Origin: Clostridia bacterium
GTDB taxonomy: Bacteria; Bacillota; Clostridia; Christensenellales; Aristaeellaceae
Assembly (NCBI GenBank): GCA_017519405.1
Contig: JAFWSH010000014.1
Location: 1 to 64,000 of the forward strand
Direction: 5' to 3'
Length of the DNA: 64,000 bases
Part shown: positions 58,338 to 64,000 of the stretch, in pieces
Position numbering within the stretch: position 1 is the stretch's first letter
How the letters are laid out: each line of letters starts with the position of its first letter
Notes under the pieces: model-generated
The model's input: only the letters and a program-made list of their open reading frames with translations
Told to the model about the DNA's origin: nothing
The model's database searches: none
Position numbers and translations under genes: made by a program

Positions 58338-60734
58338 ATGCAATTCGGTCACTTTGATGAAGCACGGCGCGAGTACGTCATCACCGACCCGCGCACCCCC
58401 ATGCCCTGGGCCAACTATCTGGGATCCCCCGCCTATGGCGCCATCGTGACGCAGAACGCCGGCGGGTACTCTTTTGTGCGCTCTGGCGCGGCGGGCCGGA
58501 TCCTGCGCTACACCTTCAACCAGTTCGACGAGCCCGGTCGGTATATCTACCTGCGGGATGAGGCGGACGGGGACTTCTGGTCCGCCTCCTGGCGTCCGGT
58601 GGAGAAGGACCTGGACAGCTTCCACACCGTGACCCGCCACGGCACCGCCTACACCTGGATCGAGTCCGCCTACCGGGACATCGAGAGCCGGGTGCTCTAT
58701 TATGTGCCCAAGGACGCCACCTATGAGGTGTGGCGGGCCACGGTGCGCAACACCGGCGCCACCCCCCGGAAGATCGGCGTCTTCGGCTACTGCGAGCTGA
58801 CCACCGAGAGCTTCTACACCCAGGACCTGGTGAACCTGCAGTATACCCAGTTCATCACGGTGACGGAGTTCCATCAGGACCACATCCTCCAGCGGATCAA
58901 CCAGTTCTGTGACCTGAACGAGGAGGGGGAGAACGGCCGGGAGCGGTTCTTTGGCCTGGCGGGCAGCCCTGTGGCCAGCTACACCGGCCGCCGGGAGCGC
59001 TTCCTGGGCATCCACCGCTTCAACAGCCCCCAGGGCGTGATGAACGGCCGCCTGGACGACACGCTGAACTTCAACGGCAACCCCTGCGGCGCCCTCCACA
59101 CGGTGCTGGAGCTGGCCCCCGGCGAGGAGAAGACCGTGGTCTTCCTCCTGGGCCAGAAGGGGGAGCGGGAGGCCCGGGCCCTGCTGGACCGCTACGCGGA
59201 TCCCGCCCCCGTGGTGGACGCGGAGCTGGAGGCGCTGATCGACTACTGGCACGGGGAGCTGAACAATTTCACCGTGAAGACCCCGGATGAGGACTTCAAC
59301 TGCATGGTGAACACCTGGAACGCCTTCCAGTGCTTCACCACCTTCGTGTGGAGCCGTGCGGCCTCCCTGATCTACTGCGGCGAGCGCAACGGCTACGGCT
59401 ACCGGGATACCGTGCAGGACATCCAGGGCATCATCCACCTGGACCCCCAGATGGCCAAGGAGCGGCTGGTGTTCATGCTCTCCGCCCAGGTCCACCACGG
59501 CGCCGGCCTGCCCCTGGTGAAGTTCACCCACAACGCAGGCCACGAGGACACCCCGGAGCAGGAGAGCTATGTGAAGGCCACCGGCCACCCCAAGTACCGG
59601 GCCGATGACGCCCTGTGGCTCTTCCCCACGGTCTACAAGTATGTGGCGGAGACCGGTGACCGGGCCTTCATGGACGAGGTGATCCCCTTCGCGGACTATG
59701 ACGAGGGCACCGTCACCGAGCACCTGAAGCGGGCCATCGACTTCACCCTGAACCACCTGGGCAGCCACGGCCTGCCCGCCGGCCTCCACGCGGACTGGAA
59801 CGACTGCCTGCAGCTGGGCGCCCAGGGCGAGAGCTCCTTCGTGGCCTTCCAGTTCTACCTGGCCCTGCGCCAGCTGGACGAGCTCATGCCCCGGCGCGCC
59901 GAGTATGAGGAGTATCGGGCCTTCCTGCGCAAGACCGCGGAGGAGACCCTGGAGAAGATCAACCGCTGGTTCTGGGAGGACGACCGCTTCACCCGGGGCT
60001 ACACCCAGGACGGCGCGGTGATCGGCTCCAAGCATGATCCGGAGGCCTCCATGTGGATGAACCCCCAGTGCTGGGCGGTGATCTCCCGGGGCGGCACGGC
60101 GGAGCAGAACGAGCTGGCCATGGAGAGCGTCCACCGGGAGCTGAACACCCCCAACGGCATCGAGCTCATGGCCCCCTGCTACAAGAAGCATTTCTTCCCC
60201 ACCGCCTTCATGAAGCTCTTCAACCCCACCACCAAGGAGAACGGCGGCATCTTCTGCCAGCCCCAGGGCTGGGCGATCCTGGCAGAGGCGCTGCTGGGCC
60301 ACGGCGACCGGGCTTTCGAGTACTTCAAGGAGTCCTGCCCCGCCGCCTACAACGACCGGGCGGAGATCCGGGAGGTGGAGCCCTACGTCCACAGCCAGTT
60401 CATCGAGGGCCATGAGACGCCCCAGCCTGGCCGCGCCCATGTCCACTGGCTCACCGGCACCGCCTCCACCGTGATGGTGGGCATGGTGGAGGGCATCCTG
60501 GGCCTGCGTCCCACCCCCGAGGGCCTGCGAATCTGCCCCGCCATCCCCGCCGCCTGGGACGGCTTCACCATGGAGAAGACCTTCCGGGGCAAGCGCCTCC
60601 ACATCACCGTGGACAACAGCGCCCACCACCAGGGGGGCGTGCAGCAGCTGCTGGTGAACGGCCGCGGGGTGGAGGGCAGCCTCCTCACCGACGACATGAT
60701 CGCCGACGGCGACCGCATCACCGTGGTGATGTAA
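58338..60734 (+). CDS. GH94 disaccharide/oligosaccharide phosphorylase
   Basis: 798 residues, ATG after GGAGGA. It aligns from the start with cellobiose phosphorylases: FGHFDEARREYVITDPRTPM against the FGxFDxxxxEYVITxPRTP start, then GGYSF, GYRDTVQD in the (alpha/alpha)6 barrel, catalytic acid Asp489 in HADWNDCLQLG, and the C-terminal WLTGTASTVMV region. The reaction is reversible phosphorolysis of a beta-glucoside to alpha-glucose 1-phosphate and a shortened sugar, in the cytoplasm (no signal peptide). GYRDTVQD differs from the GFRDSxQD of typical cellobiose enzymes, so laminaribiose, chitobiose or other beta-linked disaccharides are possible; I leave the substrate open. It has its own promoter and terminator. 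Confidence 0.9.
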   Translation: MQFGHFDEARREYVITDPRTPMPWANYLGSPAYGAIVTQNAGGYSFVRSGAAGRILRYTFNQFDEPGRYIYLRDEADGDFWSASWRPVEKDLDSFHTVTRHGTAYTWIESAYRDIESRVLYYVPKDATYEVWRATVRNTGATPRKIGVFGYCELTTESFYTQDLVNLQYTQFITVTEFHQDHILQRINQFCDLNEEGENGRERFFGLAGSPVASYTGRRERFLGIHRFNSPQGVMNGRLDDTLNFNGNPCGALHTVLELAPGEEKTVVFLLGQKGEREARALLDRYADPAPVVDAELEALIDYWHGELNNFTVKTPDEDFNCMVNTWNAFQCFTTFVWSRAASLIYCGERNGYGYRDTVQDIQGIIHLDPQMAKERLVFMLSAQVHHGAGLPLVKFTHNAGHEDTPEQESYVKATGHPKYRADDALWLFPTVYKYVAETGDRAFMDEVIPFADYDEGTVTEHLKRAIDFTLNHLGSHGLPAGLHADWNDCLQLGAQGESSFVAFQFYLALRQLDELMPRRAEYEEYRAFLRKTAEETLEKINRWFWEDDRFTRGYTQDGAVIGSKHDPEASMWMNPQCWAVISRGGTAEQNELAMESVHRELNTPNGIELMAPCYKKHFFPTAFMKLFNPTTKENGGIFCQPQGWAILAEALLGHGDRAFEYFKESCPAAYNDRAEIREVEPYVHSQFIEGHETPQPGRAHVHWLTGTASTVMVGMVEGILGLRPTPEGLRICPAIPAAWDGFTMEKTFRGKRLHITVDNSAHHQGGVQQLLVNGRGVEGSLLTDDMIADGDRITVVM

Positions 60735-60750
60735 CCCCTGTTATCCCTGA

Positions 60751-60777
60751 GGGAGCCTGCTGCGGCGGGCTCCCTTT
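60751..60777 (+). terminator. Terminator after GH94
   Basis: GGGAGCCTGC pairs with GCGGGCTCCC (one G-T pair), followed by TTT. Confidence 0.75.
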
Positions 60778-60797
60778 GCATTGATGATTTGTATTGC

Positions 60798-60825
60798 AAA
60801 AGGACCGCTCCGCCGGGAACGGTCC
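60798..60825 (-). terminator. Terminator of the PAP2 gene
   Basis: On the minus strand GGACCG pairs with CGGTCC, followed by TTTTGC. Confidence 0.7.
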
Positions 60826-60843
60826 CTTTGCTGTGGGGGAGGA

Positions 60844-61824
60844 TTACGCCTTGGCGGCGGCGGGCTCTCCTCCCAGGGCGGCAGAGCGGCCGCAGAGCTT
60901 CAGCACCAGGGGGAAGAGGGCGATGTAGTAGAAGGCATAGAGGATGGAGAACACCAGGTTGCCCCAGTGGGTGCCCAGCATACCGGTGATGGGGCGCCGC
61001 ACAAACTGCTTCAGCAGCACCATGGGCACCAGGCCCGCCAGGCAGATCAGCACGCTCTTCCAGCTCAGCTTCAGGGGGCGGAAGCGGATCCAGTGCTTCT
61101 CCACAAAGCGGCCGATAAGGAAGCCCATCAGCTTGCCGATGTCCCCGTAGCCGTCCTCCATCATCTTCCGGGGGTCCACCAGGAGTTTGCCCTGGGGGTC
61201 CAGGTCCATGGGGTAGGGCTTCAGGGTGATGTAGGCGATGCCGGCCCAGCAGATGAGGAAGCCCCCCAGCAGGAACCAGTCCTCCTGCTCCGGGTGCTCC
61301 GCCAGCCAGGCCATGACCCGGGCCGCGGCGTAGAGGCAGACCACGGAGACCAGCAGCGCCACCGCCACGTCCTGGGGGGTGTGGACCCCCAGATAGTTCC
61401 GGGAAAAGCCCGTGAGCAGGATGAACAGCACCATGAGGACGGAGACCCACCGGGTGCGCTTGTCCTCCCAGGCGTTGATGGCGGTGCCGCCGGCCAGGGG
61501 CGCCGCGGTGGTGGTGTGGCCGCTGGGGAAGGAGTAGCTGGTGGCGGTGGTGATGGAGTCCCCGGCGGGGAGGATCCGGGTGTCCCGGATCCAGGGCCGG
61601 TAGACGCAGGCCGTGAGCTTGATCAGGGGCGTCACCAGCATGGCAAAGCAGTAGGAGAGCAGGGTGAAGAGCCCCCGGCGCTTCTCCAGGCACCAGTAGA
61701 TGAACACCGGGATCAGGATCAGGTAGGTGGTGGCAAACATGGAGGCCCACTCCATCAGGGGGGTGAGGCTGTCCTGGATGCCGGCGCGGAAATCCTGCAA
61801 CTGCAGCAGGTAGGCGATGTCCAT
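60844..61824 (-). CDS. PAP2-family membrane phosphatase
   Basis: 326 residues, ATG after GAGGAGG. The three acid-phosphatase motifs are present: KLTACVYRPW, SYSFPSGHTTTA and SRNYLGVHTPQDV (catalytic His and Asp in the last). About eight membrane segments. Family knowledge: dephosphorylates undecaprenyl pyrophosphate or phosphatidyl-type lipids at the outer face. It is monocistronic, with its own promoter and terminator, and there is no obvious tie to the GH3 cassettes. Confidence 0.92.
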   Translation of the reverse strand: MDIAYLLQLQDFRAGIQDSLTPLMEWASMFATTYLILIPVFIYWCLEKRRGLFTLLSYCFAMLVTPLIKLTACVYRPWIRDTRILPAGDSITTATSYSFPSGHTTTAAPLAGGTAINAWEDKRTRWVSVLMVLFILLTGFSRNYLGVHTPQDVAVALLVSVVCLYAAARVMAWLAEHPEQEDWFLLGGFLICWAGIAYITLKPYPMDLDPQGKLLVDPRKMMEDGYGDIGKLMGFLIGRFVEKHWIRFRPLKLSWKSVLICLAGLVPMVLLKQFVRRPITGMLGTHWGNLVFSILYAFYYIALFPLVLKLCGRSAALGGEPAAAKA

Positions 61825-61860
61825 GGGATGACCTCCTCGGATTGGGTTTCAGGTGCCGCT

Positions 61861-61889
61861 ATGATAGCACAAAGGCGGCGGGAGGGCAA
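61861..61889 (-). promoter_or_regulatory. Promoter of the PAP2 gene
   Basis: On the minus strand TTGCCC, 17-base spacer, TATCAT, about 37 bases from the ATG. Confidence 0.7.
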
Positions 61890-61898
61890 GACGGCGCC

Positions 61899-62630
61899 TC
61901 ACTCCAGGGGCTGGAGATAAGTGGCCAGAATGTAGCCCTCCTGGTCCTGCCAGCTGCAGCGGAAGAAGCCGTTCGTCGCCCCGGCGGGCAGGTCCGCCAG
62001 CACCAGGGCCCCCAGGGGCACCTCCGCCAGCCGGGGGGAGCCGGTGTCGGGCCGGGCCCGGAGGGAGACGAAGGTCTTGCAGTTCACCACCTGCATGTTG
62101 GGGCCCTGCTCCCGGTGAAGGGCCAGGGACCAGGCGGCCTCCTCCCCGTAGATCTCCTCAAAGGGCGGCAGGCCGGTTTTCTCCGCCAGCTCCATCAGCA
62201 GGTAGAGGTGGTACACGTCCTGCTCCACCCAGCTCTCGGTGTAGATGTCGTAGACGCAGGTCACCCCGTATTCCTCCCCGGCGTGGGCGGGGGAATCCGT
62301 GGCGGTGAAGGTCAGGGTCAGCCTGTCCATGCCGTCCTGCACCAGGGCGGAGCTCCAGCTGCCCCGGAAGGTGCCCAGGAGGGCGCCGTCCCGGCCGCAG
62401 CACTGGAGGGACAGGCTCCCGTCCGCCGCCAGGGTCAGGAGGGCCAGGTCCGCGGTGTCGCCCTCATCCCCCTCCTCCTCCTCCAGGCTGCCGGTGAAGG
62501 CCCAGTCCCCGGGCAGCAGCTTCAGGGTCTCCGGGTCATCGGCGGTGGCGGCGGTCCAGGGCAGCGCCGCCAGCAGCGCCGCCAGGGTCAGCAGGACAAA
62601 ACGGGTCAACAGGCGCTTGTTCTCACGCAC
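61899..62630 (-). CDS. Secreted protein with C-terminal bacterial SH3 domain
   Basis: 243 residues, GTG start after AAGGAGGG. A signal peptide (~1-30, ending ATA) precedes an N-terminal beta domain (GDWAFTGSL ... LTFTATDS) with an acidic loop. The last ~65 residues form an SH3_3-type domain: VNCKTFVSLRARPDTGSPRL ... FFRCSWQDQEGYILATYL. SH3b domains bind cell-wall peptide or glycan, so a wall-associated role is likely. It follows the truncated surface protein on the same strand with a terminator between. Confidence 0.8.
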   Translation of the reverse strand: MRENKRLLTRFVLLTLAALLAALPWTAATADDPETLKLLPGDWAFTGSLEEEEGDEGDTADLALLTLAADGSLSLQCCGRDGALLGTFRGSWSSALVQDGMDRLTLTFTATDSPAHAGEEYGVTCVYDIYTESWVEQDVYHLYLLMELAEKTGLPPFEEIYGEEAAWSLALHREQGPNMQVVNCKTFVSLRARPDTGSPRLAEVPLGALVLADLPAGATNGFFRCSWQDQEGYILATYLQPLE

Positions 62631-62666
62631 GGATGGCTCCCTCCTTCAGCGGTCACGGTCTGAGAG

Positions 62667-62698
62667 AAAGACCGCGCCTGCAGGGACAGACGCGGTCT
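62667..62698 (-). terminator. Terminator of the truncated surface protein
   Basis: On the minus strand AGACCGCG pairs with CGCGGTCT, followed by TTCTCTC. Confidence 0.7.
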
Positions 62699-62720
62699 GC
62701 AGCCCCGGGGGACTGCCGGG

Positions 62721-64000
62721 TTACTTGGCTTCCAGCTGGAAGATGCCGTCCCGGTAGAGGTTCATGAGGCACTCCTCCACCGTGGCGTTATTCTCCGGGA
62801 AGAGCAGCGCCAGGAAGGGGCTCTCCGCGCTGCGCAGGGTGTCCAGGCCGATGCGCCAGGCCGCGATGCGCGTGCGGGCTTCCTTGTCCGCCGCCAGGTA
62901 GGCGGGGTTCACGGTGTCGTCCAGGGCCGTCTGCCAGAAGACCTGGCCCCGGCGGAAGACGTCGTCGGCGTTGTAGGACCTGGCCTCCCGCATCAGGGCC
63001 ATCACGTTGGCGGTGGCGCGGGCGGGGCCGGGGGCGTAGGTCTCGGTGACCTCCGCGTCGGTGCCGTTCAGGGCGCCGAAGACGCGGCTGTTCTGCTCGG
63101 CAGCCGGGGCGGCCTGCTTCGTCAGGCCGACGGCGCTGTCCAGCAGGCTGTCCGGCAGGGCCTCGCCGGGGTTGTGGACCACGAAGCACAGCTGGGCGCA
63201 CTTCAGGCGCAGGGCCTCCGCGGCGGCCTGATCGCCGGACATGGCGGCCAGGGCGTCCACCCAGGCGTAGTACCGGGTCCGCTCCGTGAGCAGCACGGCC
63301 TTGGCCTCGTCGGAGGCGGCGGCGTAGAGCACCTCATAGAGGGCGTCCACCTGGCCGCGCCAGATCTGGGCTGCGGTCTTCCAGTCGCCGGCCAGGCCGG
63401 CCTCCTCGGCGCTGCGGGCGGCCTCGGTGTGGTCGGCGCAGGCGTGGAGGGTGTAGTGGGCCTCGCTGCCCGCGTGGATGTTCAGCGTCAGGGAACAGGC
63501 GTCCTCGCCGCTGCCGAAGCCCTGGAGGATCTCCGGGTCGAAGGGCGGGATGGGATCGGTGATCAACGTGTCGCCCAGCTCGCCGCAGAGGATCTTGCAC
63601 TCGTTGCTGCTCATGGGGGTGCCCGGGACGCCGGCGAAGCTGTAGGTCAGCGTGGCGCTGTTGATGACATAGCCGTGGTCCACGTTGGGCTGGGTCACCG
63701 TGTGCTTGTAGGCGAAGGAGTGGGAGGCGCCGGGGGCCAGGGAGGCCAGGCTGCCGATGGGGCTGAAGCCCGCCAGGCTGTCGTAGAGCTGGAGGCCCTC
63801 CAGCGCACAGTCGCCGGTGTTGGTGACGGTGATGGTGAAGATGGCCTCCTCACCCAGCTTGTAGGACTCGCCGTCCGGCGGGCCGAAGGTGTCGGTCTTG
63901 GTGATGGACACCGCCGGGTGCACGCCGTAGGTGGGGCCCAGGGGGTCCTCGCCGCCGCCGTCCTCCGGGGGCGTGATGGGCTGTCCGGTGAGGACCGTCA
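62721..64000 (-). CDS. Large surface protein, N-terminus beyond the window
   Basis: The frame stays open to the window end, so only the C-terminal ~425 residues are seen. A Pro/Gly/Asp-rich linker (PPEDGGGEDPLGP) is followed by a DUF11/CARDB-like repeat (FTITVTNTGDCALEGLQLYD ... PGASHSFAYKHTV). The C-terminal helical part (WKTAAQIWRGQVDALYEVLY ... RTRYYAWVDALAAM ... LRLKCAQLCF) resembles the LprI/DUF1311 layout of lysozyme-inhibitor-like proteins. No sortase motif or membrane segment ends the protein. Function unknown; probably a wall or envelope protein. Confidence 0.75.
   Translation of the reverse strand, partial: TVLTGQPITPPEDGGGEDPLGPTYGVHPAVSITKTDTFGPPDGESYKLGEEAIFTITVTNTGDCALEGLQLYDSLAGFSPIGSLASLAPGASHSFAYKHTVTQPNVDHGYVINSATLTYSFAGVPGTPMSSNECKILCGELGDTLITDPIPPFDPEILQGFGSGEDACSLTLNIHAGSEAHYTLHACADHTEAARSAEEAGLAGDWKTAAQIWRGQVDALYEVLYAAASDEAKAVLLTERTRYYAWVDALAAMSGDQAAAEALRLKCAQLCFVVHNPGEALPDSLLDSAVGLTKQAAPAAEQNSRVFGALNGTDAEVTETYAPGPARATANVMALMREARSYNADDVFRRGQVFWQTALDDTVNPAYLAADKEARTRIAAWRIGLDTLRSAESPFLALLFPENNATVEECLMNLYRDGIFQLEAK

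Overview
The window is GC-rich DNA from a low-abundance-of-transporters, carbohydrate-degrading member of the Bacillota. AGGAGG-type ribosome sites, AgrA/AgrC-like LytTR regulators, BspA-type repeats, InlB/Flg_new repeats and serine recombinases point to the class Clostridia, probably a gut or rumen anaerobe (Christensenellales- or Oscillospirales-like; the order is a guess). No rRNA, tRNA or CRISPR array was seen.

The dominant theme is eight glycoside hydrolase family 3 (GH3) genes within 64 kb. All seven complete ones, and the visible part of the eighth, have the domain order swapped: GH3_C sandwich first, then a fibronectin-like domain, then the catalytic TIM barrel. Some are secreted; four carry membrane segments at both ends, so the enzyme is held as a loop outside the cell.

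Region by region: 1-4.9 kb, the end of a cassette (truncated GH3, secreted protein, NCS2-type permease). 4.9-11.1 kb, a small integrative element (CHC2 zinc-finger protein, SF3 helicase, large hairpin repeats, small protein, serine recombinase) ending in a copy of an RlmD C-terminal tail. 11.2-14.2 kb, a double SGNH-like surface protein. 14.2-27.3 kb, cassette 1: LytTR regulator and GHKL kinase, secreted GH3, binding protein, double-anchored GH3, extra secreted GH3. 27.3-28.7 kb, a second RlmD-tail copy, a DUF4304-like gene and a tail remnant. 28.8-38.5 kb, cassette 2 with the same order: regulator, kinase, secreted GH3, binding lipoprotein, double-anchored GH3. 38.6-43.3 kb, a third tail copy, then an OmpR-type regulator and kinase with two secreted proteins. 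43.5-49.9 kb (minus strand), small secreted protein, double-anchored GH3, four-helix membrane protein, GH2. 50.1-60.7 kb, two LytTR/GHKL pairs in tandem, small secreted protein, double-anchored GH3, GH94 phosphorylase. 60.8-64 kb (minus strand), PAP2 phosphatase, SH3-domain protein and a truncated surface protein.

A working model (inference): membrane kinases sense glycan fragments or a peptide, LytTR regulators switch on the adjacent GH3 cassettes, surface GH3 enzymes release glucose or other beta-linked sugars at the membrane, and cytoplasmic GH2 and GH94 finish imported oligosaccharides. The direct-repeat RlmD tails between cassettes suggest that the locus grew by insertions of recombinase-driven elements that normally target the rlmD/rumA 3' end.
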